The notes under the pieces are model-generated. The model saw only the letters and a program-made list of their open reading frames with translations. It was not told the DNA's origin and did no database searches. From Prochilodus magdalenae (lineage: Eukaryota > Chordata > Actinopteri > Characiformes > Prochilodontidae): a stretch of DNA of 64,000 nt. Location of the stretch: assembly GCA_024036415.1 (NCBI GenBank), contig JAMWET010000608.1:186001-250000 (forward strand), written 5' to 3'. This document shows, in pieces, positions 25,872 to 40,800 of this stretch. How positions within the stretch are numbered: the stretch's first letter is position 1; every line of letters begins with the position of its first letter. The translations under genes were made by a program, and so were the position numbers.

Positions 25872-28800
25872 TAACTAGAGATTTTAAACTGTGCCAAACA
25901 ACAAAGTATATTAGAGCTGGTAATATGGCAAAATATAATATTGTGATTCAGCCAGCATATGTGTGGATTATCAGGATATTTATTTTTTGGGACTGTTAAG
26001 TGTAAGCTTGTAGATGTCTGAAGATTATGTAAAACATGCATTTAGTTAGTGAGTCTTGGCTGATATTGTACAGAAAATCAATACTTACTTTACTGATATT
26101 ACTAATATTTATTGTAATATATTTTTCCTTTATTAGCACAGAAATGTGTTTTTCTGAGTGGCCTGGGAATGTTTTAGTCAGGTTTTGATTGCATTGATTT
26201 CATTGTGGTGACTTTGCACTGTTGTCCAGTTGTGATGGTTTAAAGTGGTGTTCCATGTCTAGGTGAAAGCTGCCTATGTTAACTTTGTGAACCACTGCTA
26301 TGTGGACACAGAGGTGGAGATGAAGGAGATCTACACCAGCAACCACATATGGAAGTTGTTTGAGAACTTCATCGTTGACATGGCCAGGGTAAGACATCAG
26401 TGTAGTTTTTTGGGGGGTTAGTGTGCGTTATAAAAGCAGAGAAAAAAAAAACTTAAATTATATTTTTACGAGGAATTATGAATGAAGAGGTATCATAACC
26501 ATATGTGTATATGAAGAACTCAGCACAATGGGCGACCACTGTGTAATTGTCTGGGCAGAATTCATCATAGAACATTTGCAGGACAGAAACCTCCAGCAGC
26601 TTGATTATGATGTCTAGCTGATAGAAAAGCACACATATTGCCGATCTGTTCAAATCTCAAATCTCTACTTTGCTTATTTGTTTGTTTTCAAAGTATTTGT
26701 TGTGTCTAAAGGCAAATCCAGGAGCCTACTGAGGCCATCCTGACTAAATTTAGAAGTTTGAAAGCAGACGATCCTGCGTAAATTGTTTTTATTGTCTTGT
26801 AAGAAATAATCTTCTAAGAAATAAGTCTTTAATAATTAAATGTGTTAATTTAGGTTTATTTAGGAGATTTTATGTTTAAAGAGAAATAAGGAATAGACTA
26901 ATAGTGCTGAAGAAGAGATGTCAGTTATTTTATAGCAAGCAAAGCTGAAAATAAATTTGTCATTTGTCATTTATTTAGTCTAAATGAACTCAATTAAAAC
27001 AGAAATAGACATGCTGATTGTCTCATTAGTCCACAAATTTATGTGGTAGCATGACATCATATAAATACTCATAAAGAAGTATATAAAAATATAGAAAATG
27101 GGCCACAATGCAAAGCCTTAAATCATATCTAGTGGGTTTTTTTTGGGAGGGGGAGATATATATGTGCCTTTACATATATATTTAAAAAAAGCTATACGTC
27201 TTTGTGCGAATGGGAACAGGGTTTCTTAACAGGGTGGTGCATACATAAGTTAAAATACAGTCCCTTCACATTTTACAGGGATATTAAAAAGCAGGACTCA
27301 TTTACTTGCTTTTAAAACTGTAACAGGGATAAACTGATCTGTATTGCTGGAAAGTGCCTGCTGTTGAACCATGTTTTAGACCTGGAATCACATCCACTGA
27401 ACATTCCATAAAAGTAGTAGCCTTCACCTTCATGACGACAAGGGGCAGCAAAGCAGCATGAGACTGTATTTGAAATTCTATTGTAAAATTAATTTATTCT
27501 AGTTTACATTCTAGTATTAATTCTATTATTAATTTCTACAGTCTGAGTGACTCCTGTACAGCTTTTCTGCAGGATTGACATCATGGTGATGTCTAAAATT
27601 TGCGACTGCTATATCTGTAGGTGTGCAGCAACCGTGAGAAGCGTGTGCAAGACCCTGTGCTGGAGAAGTATGTCCTCAATGTGGTTTTAGACACTATAAA
27701 TGCTTTCTTCAGCTCACCCTTCTCTGAGAACAGTACTTCACTACAGGTACGTCAACTTCCTGCAAGTGTTATATTTTGATTAAGCAAGAAATTCCAACAG
27801 AATTCATTGATTGTATACAGTTATGAATGTGTAAAGAATAAGGGGCTATGCCTTGAGCAGTAAGGCCTAAATCAAGGCTGCTTCGTAGTCCTTTATTTAC
27901 AGCAGATCACTTACTGAATATGACATAGGCACGTAGAATATGGTAAGTAATAGGTTTTTAGAGCATACAAATAATTTAGAGTTGTTTTTTTTATCTAGTC
28001 TCATCACACTATAGTGACCCGGCTGCTGCAGTCATGCATGCGTCTTCTGGACTGTACCTGGCTTCAGCAACAGCAGAAGGGACTTGTAGAGAGCTGCATT
28101 CGGACTCTGGCCATGACTGGTAAAGGAGAGCTTCTTATTCTGTCATTCTCTCACCTCTTTATGTATAGTTTGAATTTGGAACTAGGAATTTGTATTTAAT
28201 GTTCATTATTATTTATCTAATATTCATCTAGTATTTATTATTATACAAAGTTTGAGGGGCCCTTTTATAATTAACTCATTTTGAAAAAGTATAGTAAGTA
28301 TGTATACTATAAAGAGAACACACTTCTCAACATTTTAATTGCTATTTATTTACTAAAGTTAACATATTGGAAAAATAAGACATGTAAAAATGCATTCTTA
28401 ACATTAATAACAAAGCTAGAATATGAATTTTGAATACCAGATTTGTTTTGTCCCTGTCCATAGCTAAGAGTCGTTCTATTTCTCTACCCATTGAGTTGGA
28501 AGCCCACATCAACATGATGCTGAACAATAGTTCAGTCAACTCTCTCTCTCGCCCCAAACCTGGTTATAAGAATGCCGCACTTACCGCACGGCCTAGTGGC
28601 TCCAGCAGCCCCTGGGACTATAAGAACATCATTGAAAAGCTACAGGTGTGTGTCATTCATTTTTGTAAATTTAGATAGTGCCATTGATTTGAATTGATGC
28701 TGTAAGGCAGTCCCTTGATCATGACTGTGAATGTAAGGAGTGGAAAACTGTTACCTGTTGTTGAGCATGTGTAACATTGCTTTGTTTACTAAATGATTGC

Positions 28801-31762
28801 CTATTTAGCTCAGCGTTATAGAAAGCTGTGAGGTAAATGGAACTTGACGTGTGTTTAAAGCTAACAAATTGGTGAACTAAGTGAACTTGAGTGAGCTGAG
28901 TGAATGTGATGAGTCTAGCCAAATGATATTAAGAGTAAGAGGAACTGCCTGATACTGCATGATCCTGATACTGCCGGTAAAATATGAAAAAACATCTGGA
29001 TGCTGGTACACAAATCTGCACACAGTTAGGGGGAAATAAACTGGAGCACCAGGTTTTTTTCTGCCTGCATATAACTCACAAAAAAAAAACCTCCAGTTTC
29101 CAGAGCTATATAAGTGGACAAGGAGATTCATTTTCAGACTAAATTTCCACTGGTCGTTCAGTAAATGTGTCTAGAGTAGATTAGGGTTCATCATTTTTAA
29201 GTAGGGAAAATAAGGTGGGGCCATATTTCCCTGGCGTTCTCCCCCCACCAAGTTATCCAGCCTGATACGTTGATAGTATAGCAGATCTTCAGCAGAAGAA
29301 TTCTATCTCTAAGCAAGGGCTTGCCTGAAACTAACCAATTACAAAATGACCACCTGCTAGAAGCATCCCCCAACATGAAACAATACCAACAACAGGGATC
29401 ACATGGTCGCTGGCATGCAGGTACAGACAACAACCGTCAACACCTCTCAGTTTAAGATAGTAGTAAATAAGCTTCCCCCCAAGGCAGGGTGAGAACCTTA
29501 CACTGCAAGAATTAGCAGGCCAGCTTTTGTTCGACACTGCTGTAAACAGAATGTTTATCTGCGTTGTGATGCTCGGACACTCTGTAAAGATCTGTATGTC
29601 CATTCAGTTTCACTGTCAGATTATGGTAAGAAGAACCAAGTACTGGGATTAACTTCAAAAATTCGTGGGGAAAAATATCGGAATAAAGGAGAAACTCTAA
29701 ATACTGAAACAATTAATATATTTATTTATTTATTTATTAAAATTATTTGCTGAGATTTAGTTACAGTTCCTGTGTAATCCTTTATAATTCTTGAATAATT
29801 TGAAATAATATATAATTATATATAATTTTATCATATATTATTTAAAAAATATTTTTTCTTTCTGTTTTTTCCTCCAATATAGAAAAATAACATCTTGTAA
29901 TTAATTTTTGACTGAAAGTAAACAAAAGGTGGTGTGGACTTTTGTCAGCATATCTAGCTGAAGTTGTTAGTTTCTGTGTATATAAATTATAATTTATAGT
30001 AGTTACTGAGAAGTCGAGAAGAGGAGTTTTAGGATTAACATGTGAGTAATCGCCCTTTAATTTAAGGTGTTAAACAATTTGGTTTGAATGTGTTCTGACA
30101 GGACGTCATAAACACTCTGGAAGATCGTCTGAAGCCTTTGGTTAACTCAGAGTTGTCAGTGTTGGTTGATGTACTGCATCAGCCTGAGCTGCTGTTCCTG
30201 GAGGGCACTGATGCTCGTATGCGCTGTGAGTCAGGAGGCTTCATCTCCAAGTGAGTTTTCTGCTTATCAAATCACTCTGCTTATTATCTTTAATTAACTT
30301 TAATTACTGCAATTTTATATACATACAGAATATATACAGTGTACAAATATATGTACACAGTTTAAACCTGTTTGACTGTGTATTGTATTAGCAGTAAGTA
30401 TTTTATTGTTGGCATTATTAGAATAAATGAATTAGGCATAAATATAAAAATCTAAGTAAAAATCTTGGATATCTTGGTTACAAGAAATGGAAGAATACAA
30501 CTATGGATTGGTACCTGTTAATGCTGGACTAATACACAGATTAAAAATAAAACTTTATTTAAATTTATTCTAATGTGTTTTAATATTTAAATACTTACTG
30601 CCAGGATAAACAGGTTAAGTATCTTTTTCTCAGATGCCTTTACACAGTAATTATATAACTTATACCATACTACTTGTAGCATGTTATAATACTTACATTT
30701 AAAATATAGATTTTGGTTCGATTCATATACAGTATATTATATACATTATCATAAGTACCTAATTTATGTCCCACAGTGTGCTAGCAGCCCTATTAGTGGA
30801 CCTTTGTATCTTGCAGGGACTTGTGTAATGAAAAAGAATATAGTATAATACCATATATAATTTAATATTTCTTGGTAAGTACTGTCTGCTTTTGCTCTCT
30901 ACGTTTCAGACTGATTCAGCACACCAAGGCTCTGATGAACTCTGAGGAGAAGCTGTGCATCAAGGTCCTCAGAACTCTACAGGAGATGCTGATCCGCACT
31001 CTGGACTTTAATGACAGGGTTAGGCATTCATGATATGTATATGCACATGCGTCCTGACGTTTGTACTTGTTTTCGTTTATCCACTAATGAGAGTGAATGC
31101 TTCTTTCTAAAGGGGATTGCCTTGAGAAAGGTGCTGCTGCAGAACTACCTCTTTAACAACAAAAAGGGCATGAAAACTGATCTGGCTGAACTTGGAGGAG
31201 GAGGTTTGTTACAGTTACAGTAATATAAAATGTGTTATACAACTGAGAGAGTTTAAAATGAAATAGTACTGTGTGGTACAGTGAAAAAAAGTACAGTGAC
31301 CCCCCCCACCTGTTGATTTATTTCATTTTCATTATTTCTGACCAGATTACTTATGATAATCTGCTTGGAGAAAGAGAATCCAAAACTGTTTTAACAACCA
31401 TACAAAACCTACGAGAAACTGCCACCTTTAGATGAACAGTATTTCTCTCATCTTTGGAAGAGAGGAGAAACTGAAGCTCCATTCTTTAGATCTGAAGAAA
31501 TCCACATGTGTTTTTGTCCATCTTTCCTCTGTAAGAAGACAGCAAAGACACTTCTGATGTTTTGGGAATGATGGACTGGCCACATCATTGCAGGGATGCA
31601 TACACAAAAATGGATAAATGGATATATTTGTTTTCATGAATGAATAATTTTACCATTTTAATTGTAAATTTAATTAATGAGGGGGAGGCACAGTACTTCC
31701 TACATGCTAGACCATTAACTGCAAAGTTAAAATTACTAGTCTTTCATATTATTGAGTATTGA

Positions 31763-31800
<38 letters not shown>

Positions 31801-34800
31801 TGTCTGTGCATAGGTGGAGAGGCAGAGAGAGACTGGGTGGCTGTGGCTGCAGTGCAGTGTCGTCTGGACAGGGAGGGTGGCACAAAGCTGTTCACAGACC
31901 TTATCATGAGCACTAAAAATGATAAGATCTTTCAAGAGAGTATCCAGCTGGCCATCTGCCTGCTAGAAGGAGGCAACACAGAGATACAGGTGCGCATACA
32001 CTAAATACACCGTCAGAGAGAAGCCTGAAGCTTAAACTTGTTTTTAGTTGGCATTCCTGCTCTGAAAACACTGAAAACATGTTTATATCATAAAGGTGTA
32101 TCACATGGTTGCGCATAAATTAAATACATTACATTTAGACAGTTCAGGTTACAACAGAAAGCAGACTTGAAATATAGCTGTCGTGCTTTGACTCTGAGAC
32201 ATTTTTTCAGTGTCCATTATAGAAGAATTTTGACAGCAGTTAAAGTGTTCTGTGTTTCTGTTACTTTCAGAACTCCTTCTACAAACTGATGATGGGAGAC
32301 AACAAGTCTGAGAAGTTCTTTAAAGTCCTGAATGATCGCTTAAAAAAGGCCCAGTTGGACATCAAAGCCACCATTTCAGTCAACGTGGGTGAAATGAGCA
32401 ACAAGGCCAAAGATGAGAAAGACCTGGATGGAGGTAACAAAAAAAAAAAAAAAATCCGGATTTTTTTCCCATAGAGAATGAATAGGATTGAAAAACGCGT
32501 GCCTATCTAACCCACTTCCGCTCGACCTGGAGACATCCCTCGCATCCCTCGTTCCTCCCATGGAGTTCCAGTCATTTTTGGACCCACCTAAAGCCGGCTG
32601 TTTCCTTCGCCCGAGAGGCGCGAAACTTCACATACAAACTAAGAGCAGGTCCCCAAGCACTAATCCACAGCCTTACTGAACCGCACTCCTCTATCTGTCG
32701 TTTATTCATCCCTCGCTCCTCCCATTGAGTCCCAGTCATTTTCGACCCAAACCAAGCAGTAATGCTTTCGTTTGCCCGAGAGCCACCAAACTTCAAGTAC
32801 TCACTAAGGGCAGGTCCCCAAACACTAATCCACAGTCATACCGACTGGCACTCGTTTACTCATCCCTCGTTCCTCACTGAGCAAGCTGCGCAACCATCCT
32901 GCGTTTCCTTCAGGAAATGCACTTTTCTAGTTTTGTATGTAATTCCAGAGTAATTGAAATGTGGCCCTGCATACATTTTGCTAAAGTTCAGGTGCACTAA
33001 GGCTACAGTTAATGCTACAGTGAATTTTCTGTCACTGCACAGTTAGAGAATATGCATGCACGGTGCTGTACAGTACATCTGAATTATTAAATGAATTGTC
33101 TGTCTTTACTTAGCTTCCCAATCGCTCGCTTTTCATCCAGGCGGAGTGGCTCAGTTTGGGCATCACCCTCCAATTGCCGCGGCCAGCAACATGGCTCCTG
33201 CTAACCAGGCAGAGCAACAGGAAGTGGAGACAGAGATGGGCCCTTCAGTGGTCATCATGAAACCCATTCTGCGCTTCCTTCAGCTTCTCTGTGAGAACCA
33301 CAACCAGGACCTGCAGGTCAGCACATCCACATCAAACACTTTGTAACACACTGTAATGATTTTATTTTTCATAAAACTTAAAATCCACTTAAAGTCTTAA
33401 ACTAAAAATTGTATTAAACATCAAACATTTCAGAGTCAATATAATACCAAGAGTTTTAAATCTAAATGTCCCCACTGTCTCCTTTTCCTCAGAACTTCCT
33501 TCGTTGCCAGAATAACAAGACTAACTATAACCTGGTGAGCGAGACACTGCAGTTTCTGGACATCATGTGTGGGAGCACCACAGGCGGCCTGGGTCTGCTG
33601 GGTCTTTACATTAACGAACACAACGTGGGCCTGATCACCCAAACCTTGGAGACCCTCACAGAGTATTGCCAGGGACCATGCCATGAGAACCAGGTCAGAT
33701 ACTTGATCACAGAATACCGCCAGGTTATGGGTGGTTTATTTACACTACCTTAATTACAATTTGAATCTCTTCTTTTAGACATGCATTGTCACTCATGAGT
33801 GCAATGGTATTGACATCATCACTGCTCTGATTCTGAATGACATCAGCCCTCTGTGCCGCTACCGTATGGAGATGGTGCTCCAGCTAAAGGTGAGGAACCA
33901 GACTATTACTTTACATCAACCTCACTGTATATGACACTGAGTACAACCTGAACCCTGCTGCAGAACATTGACATCAGCAAGCCATAAGCATGTCATGGCA
34001 GATGTTATATGCTGTCCTGGATTTCATGAAAGATTTTATCCAGGAATTTAGCATTATCAAATTACTATCGCTATTAATTGTCATCTGTCATAACAGTTAG
34101 CAGAAAGGGTGATGTGACACTGCTATATTACTGCACAGTAAGAGAGCTATTGTCATCATGTCACATCAACCATGTCAGGTTTATGGCATGGTTAAATCAA
34201 TGATAAAGTAACAGGATATAAGTTAAGGCCTGCCAAGTGCTATAAAAGGCATGGAAAGGCAGGAAATTAAGAACATTACCAAAGGTTGCAAAAGCTTGAC
34301 CCATCTAAATCAGATCTACTTGTCAATCACATTAGGGCTGCATGTGGGTTTATTCAAATCATTCATATCATTGCTCAAAAACATTGCATCTCCACTTTTG
34401 TAATGGAAGGCGTGGTAAGAAGAAGAAGCCTTGTCAAACTCTGCCACTGTTGTGCTTTATTGGTAGTTCTGTACATAAAGCTGCAGGAGTGGTGGTTTAT
34501 TGCTTCATAAATCTATAAGCTGGCAAAATGTCCTTACCACAAATGTTACCAGCTTTAAAAGGATAATTAGGTTTGTAGATAGATGTTCTGGAAGCTTGAA
34601 TCACCTTATTAAAGAGATGTAGTGCTATTATGTCAAGCACATTTAAAGTGCTGTGAACATTTTGTGTTGTGAAAACTTTGAGAACCCAACTGGGAAATGT
34701 AGGATCACACATTATATAGCACAAGAAAAAGCAAGGTAGGCTAAAAACCAAACATGCAGAAACAAAATAAAATCGGGACCCGCAATGGCAAAAAAGAAAA

Positions 34801-37800
34801 CAGGAAGGGAGAGGTGGGTAGGGGTTCAGTCTGCAGTCTGCAACCTCACCACTAGAGGTTACTCACTGCTTCTTTAAATAACTAGTGCTCTCTGTATTGT
34901 TCCCACAAAGAGGAGTAAATACAGAATATATAAATGTGTCTAGTCCTAAACTTTTATGTGTGTAAAGACGCTACAATGGCATGTATGATGATAACATATT
35001 TTTGTGCAGGACAATGCCTCAAAGCTCTTACTTGCTTTGATGGAGAGTCGCCATGACAGCGAGAATGCAGAGAGGATTCTGGTTAACCTTCGACCTCGAG
35101 AACTGGTCAGTTCAACGACTATCACTGCACTGAGAATGAGAGTAATGCAGTTTAAAATACGAATTGTAGCTCACTGCAATATGTGTCTATTAGGTCGAGA
35201 TCATAAAGAAGGCTTATCTACAGGAGAGTGAGTGTAAAGATTCAGACGTGTCGCCCAGAGAGGTCGGACACAACATCTACATCCTTGCACTACAGGTACA
35301 CCATTAACCATTAAAGAATGAAAGCGATCAAAGGGTTGGTTTGACTAATATATACACAGTTATGGCGTTTTGTCAAATGCTCCTGGTTAGCCACGACATG
35401 TTTGGCACCAGTGCACTACAGACTTCAGTATGATAATCGAGACTGATAATCAAAACATTTCAGAGTTACGAAGACATGAATCAGAGTACTAGATGAAGGA
35501 AGTCAGTGAGAACTGTGGCCCACATAGGGTCTGGGTCTGGTTTGACGTGCCTAAAATGCATGTATCATACAACTAAATGTTGCATAACTAAAACTGGAGT
35601 GGCAGCCATGTTAAAGCCTGACTTTTATTCATTCTTGTGGTCATATCTGTAGATAACAGTATGACCCACAATATCGGTATCAGCACCAGGGGAGGTTAAA
35701 CTTCTGTGCTTGCAATTTTTTGCAGCTGGCACGGCACAACAAGGCTCTCCTTCACTTGCTTAAACCACCAAAAAGAATTAAAGAAGAGGGAGAGGAGGGC
35801 ATCTCGTCTATGGTAAGGGGCTCAGTCAGCTTTTTCTTTGTTGAGGCCGGTTTGCAAGCTTTTTCTGTTTTGAGTGGACTTCATGAGTACACGTCTTTAT
35901 TCTTTTAGCTCAATCTCAACAACAAGCAGTTCTCGCAGATGTTAAAGTCCACAGCTCCAGCTGAGATTCAAGAGGAAGACCCTCTGGACTTCTATGATCA
36001 TCATACTGCTCAGATTGAAGTAAGCCTCTCCTTAAACTTCTAGAAAGCTGTAAAAACTAAACTTTTGAGTGTCTACTTTTTGGCAGATATTTAAGAGTGA
36101 GCTGATTGAACAGAAAGCTTACATTGCTGCTAAGAATCCATTAGGAAATTAGGTATTAGGAATTTCTAACTGCCATATTATATATACACTTGTCAAAGTA
36201 ATAATTGCACAGTTGTTTCACCCAGAAGGAATCAACCTGCAGGAATGAAATATGGTGGATAGATTTGACATCGTAAGACATGCAAATGATTCAGGTTTCA
36301 GGCACGATCGCACATGTGACGTAAACAAGGACGGGCTGTACCTGACTGACCCAACGGTCACAATTGTGGACCTTTAGTGAGCAGCGATGCCCTCCATGAG
36401 TCATCCTGTTAACGCCAGCACCATAGGCTGACGACTGCGCGATGCAGGACTACATGCACGACAACTGTTATGTCGACTGCCCTTAATACCACATCAGCTT
36501 TGGCAAAGACTGCAATGGCGTCGTGCCTGAATGTCACAGAGTGACTCAGAATGGCAGCTGGTCATCTTCAGTGACGAGTCCCGCTTTTGTCCTGGTGGAG
36601 ACAATCAATGTATTTGTGTGTGGAGGCACCGTGGTCAGCGCCAAGATGAACGATTTGTTGTCTCTGGTCACATGTCTAAAAGGCCTGGTGTCACTCCACC
36701 TCCACCCCTACAGCAACATCTACAAGAACTATGTGAGAATATTCCAGTTGCATGGGATGCATTATTTGGACTCTCTACAGCTCCATGCTGAGACGTCTGG
36801 CATGTTGCGTTAGCAAACATGGCAATCTGCCGCCATACTGAGAGATGCTACTTTTGTATGTGTAGCTCAGTAAATATTGACCATATCAGTCTAGGATGTA
36901 TTGCTGTGCTATAATATATTACATAACAGAAAAAAAACAGAAATTGATAGTTTTAGGCCAAATGGACATTTAAAGCGTTTCTCACATTTATGATGTCCTT
37001 AGGTTGTCGGGTATTGCAAAACCTAGATTAATAGAAATTCATTATTAATTTCACAGATTGTTCGTGAAGACCGCAGCATGGAGCAGATTGTGTTTCCTGT
37101 TCACCCCATCTGTGAGTTCCTGACAGAGGAGTCAAAGTTCCGTGTCTTCAACACCACAGAGCAGGACGAACAAGGAAGCAAGGTCACAAACTTCTTCGAG
37201 CAGGTGTCCTTCCTGCACAACGAGATGGAGTGGCAGAAGAAGCTGCGCAGTACGTACTTAGTCCAGCCTGATCTTACTCATCAGTCTTAAATATTAAGAC
37301 AGCTGAGATTAAAACTGAATTTTTTACATTTTACTATCATATTAAGTTGGTATTAATATGGTTGGTAGAATTGGTAATAGAGTAGTATATGTAAAATAAG
37401 TATATTCCATATACTGATAATGACATTCTTGTTGTAGATGTATGTGTTTTTTTGTATACTAGAGGTATGACTAAAGTGATCTAGCTACACTTCTAGAAAC
37501 TACGTAAGGCATTTAGCAGTTCAAATCGCAGACTAAGCCATCAAAAAAACTAGACTGCTAGTCGAGATTCTTCATTTGTATTCACATTTGCAATTTAAGG
37601 CTTAATTAGACTTGTAGGTAATTGTTCTTCTGTAATAATGTGAGTGTTCACCAGTATGTACCCCTCTTAGGTATGCCTGTGCTATACTGGTTTTCCCGGA
37701 GAATGACACTATGGGGCACCATCTCCTTCAACCTGGCTGTTTTTATCAACCTCATTATCGCCTTCTTCTACCCACATGACTCTGGCCATAGTATGTCACA

Positions 37801-40800
37801 GTTAATACTTTGCACTATAGTAATGGTTTGTAATCAAATGTAATTTCAGAAATCAGTGTAACTCTACAACCCAAACTTGTTTTATTAAGAAATTTAGTTA
37901 AATATGTCAAATGTTTGTATGATTTAAAAAAAAAATTGAAAACTTATCAATTCTAAGAAATTTAGAACTTTTAGTGGCAAATGTTTAAGAGTTAATAATT
38001 CAAGAGTCTGCAAAAAAGTTGAGTTGATAGTTCTGTACTATACAGAGCAAATCTGTAGTCTGTTATTACCAAACTTGCTGCCTCTTAACCATCTGCTGTG
38101 GCTCCTCCCAGGTGCCATTGACTCTTCACTCTTGTTAATGCTGTTCTGGTGCTTTGCTGGGCTGTCGGTTTTGGGTCTGTTCTCTCAGCGCTATGGACTC
38201 CAGCCCCTCACCCTTGCCATCATCCTTCGCTTCATCTACCACTTTGGCATCGGCCCCACTCTTATCCTGCTTGGATCTCTCAACGTGAGTCTAGAACACT
38301 AACAAAGGTCATGAAAGGTCATATATTCACATCACCATTCCCTGGTGTTTTGTAAGAGTGCAAATATCACATCAGTCCTTTGGCTGTGTAGTTATTTCTA
38401 ATAGTAATGTTCTTTACTTCTATGCACCATGGAAATCCATAGGATGTTATATTAAATAAGAAGTATGCATATCATAAAATAGATAAAATACATGTTTCAG
38501 ATATGTTGCTTCTGAGGAAACACAAACACGCTAACCGTTATGCCGTGGTTCCCTTTCACAGCTGATCAATAAGATTGTGTACGTGGTCAGCTTTGTGGGT
38601 AATAATGGAACGTTTATCATGGGTTACAAAGCCATGGTGATGGATATGGAGTTCCTTTACCATCTGGCCTATGTGTTCACCAGCACACTAGGGCTGTTTG
38701 TACACGAGCTCTTCTACAGCATACTGGTGAGTCTCATTTCTATCATTTCTTTCCTTTTCCTTTTATTTTAATTCAACTTAATTATCAGTTAGGAGCTAAA
38801 GACACCCTGTAACTGTCACTTTAAGTGCTTGTATTAAGCCATGCGGGTTGTATAGTATGAGAGAGAGAGAGAAGAAACATGCACGCAAGGTGGTAATTCC
38901 AAGTCAATGGAGTCCTGGATTGTGGTAAATGAGGTGTGGGTTTTCCATATGGGTTTCTCTACAGAGGTTGGGACAAGTAGGTAGCCACCTGTTGCATTTC
39001 TTTGTTACACCCCACTGAATAATTCTGTTAATTTTGTAGCATTCACTGTATGCACTTTTAGGCAACAGGTATTTTCTTTGGGGCACAGTTCTGGACTGCA
39101 GGCAGGCCAGTCTAGCACGCCAAGTTTTAGATTACATGGTTATGTAGATGTAACAGAGAAATGTGGCTTGGTGTTGTCAGATTCGACAGATGTCATGACA
39201 CATTCTGAACTCTAGGCTAGTACCAGTCTGCACCTTTTTTCTTTGACCCAAGCGACATAATGTTCATTCTTTCCTTAAACAGAACTCTACAGACCACAAC
39301 ACATGATTGTACTGTGCATCAGAAGAGCTGTAGCCCAGAGACATTGGCAGCATTTCTATGACTTCCACTGTGCATACTAGAAGCATAATACAAACATATT
39401 GGTGTATGCTTGCATTTGATTGCATTTATTGGCAAAAGTTTGTCGATGTATTCCTAAGCTCATGTGACAATATCCGTCACAGAGAGATGCCAGTTTTTGA
39501 AGTGTCTTTATTTTACAATTGTTTTGTGTTTACCTATTTTTGTATCACATCAGCACCATTGGACTGTTTATATCTAACTTGTCTATGTTAACTGCTTTTA
39601 GCTATTTGACCTGATCTATCGAGAGGAAACACTTTTCAATGTCATCAAGAGTGTGACGCGCAACGGCCGCTCCATCCTCCTCACTGCGGTGTTGGCCATT
39701 ATCCTGGTCTATCTGTTCTCCATTGTGGGCTTCCTCTGCCTCAGGAATGACTTCATCATGGAGGTGGACCACCTTCCTGACAGCAACACAGGTAAGGCTG
39801 TGGGTAGGTGTGGGGAATTAAAATAGGAATGGTGTTGGGGATTTATGCTAGACCTGGGCAGGACCTCTTATTCTATTTATTAATTATTAGGTAATGATAA
39901 TTGATTTGCATTGTTTTTCCTGTAGTTGCAAATAATAAGCCTGTAGACAATGATACCATTACTAACAAATGGTGAAACTGATTAATGAGAATAGCACTGT
40001 GATGATCTTTGACTAGCTGACTTATGATATGTGCTCCATTTAGCTTCTGAGAGTACTGTTGGTAGCTGCAGTGCAGATAAAACGGACTGCCAGGAAGAGA
40101 CTGGACTTCTAGCACCATTACAGGGTTAGTCTTTTACTTCCTGACAGACTGTCTAGAGTGTCTTTAATGTAGCTTCTGAATAAGTCTTGTAACTGGGCTT
40201 TTTTAATTGCAGAAGAAGAAAGTAACACAGAGCGTGCATGTGACACTCTGCTAATGTGTATTGTCACTGTGCTGAACCATGGGCTACGAAATGGTGGAGG
40301 AGTAGGAGACGTCCTGCGCAGACCCTCAAAAAATGTGAGAAGTCGTACACAAAAAGCAGAAGGCATCCTCACTGATATATCACTCCCAGGATATTAAAAG
40401 TTCTTTCTTTTTCGGTCATTACATTGTACATTTCGATATGACCAGTCATTTTCTGAGTAGAGAGTTGGGGGCTATTTTTGTGCCATTTGTGTTTTCACAC
40501 ACAGAGGAATTTGTCTTTTGCATTTAACCCATCTGTGAAGTGAAACACCCACACAAAGGGGCTGTGAGCACATTTATCCACACTTATCCATAAGGTGGGC
40601 AGCCTTATTCAAGGCACCCAGGGAACAATTGGGGGTTAGGTGCCTTGCTCAAGCTCAGGGAATCGCACCAGCAACCCTCTGGTCATAAGGCTGGTTTCCT
40701 AACCTCCTGCCCACGACTGCCCCCATTTCACATCATTTGAAAATGGCTGCTCTTTTATTTTAAAATTATGTGTAAAATTTCAAGAAGAATCGACTTGTTT

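Noticed and set aside
32488..32953. Overlapping open frames on both strands in the GC-rich tandem units
   Set aside because: The frames exist because the repeat is GC-rich and lacks stops. There is no family resemblance, and the flanking itpr3 exons join correctly without them.
36531..36791. An intact transposase gene
   Set aside because: Only a short core motif (FSDESRF) is in frame. The remainder is frameshifted, and both flanking domains are missing.
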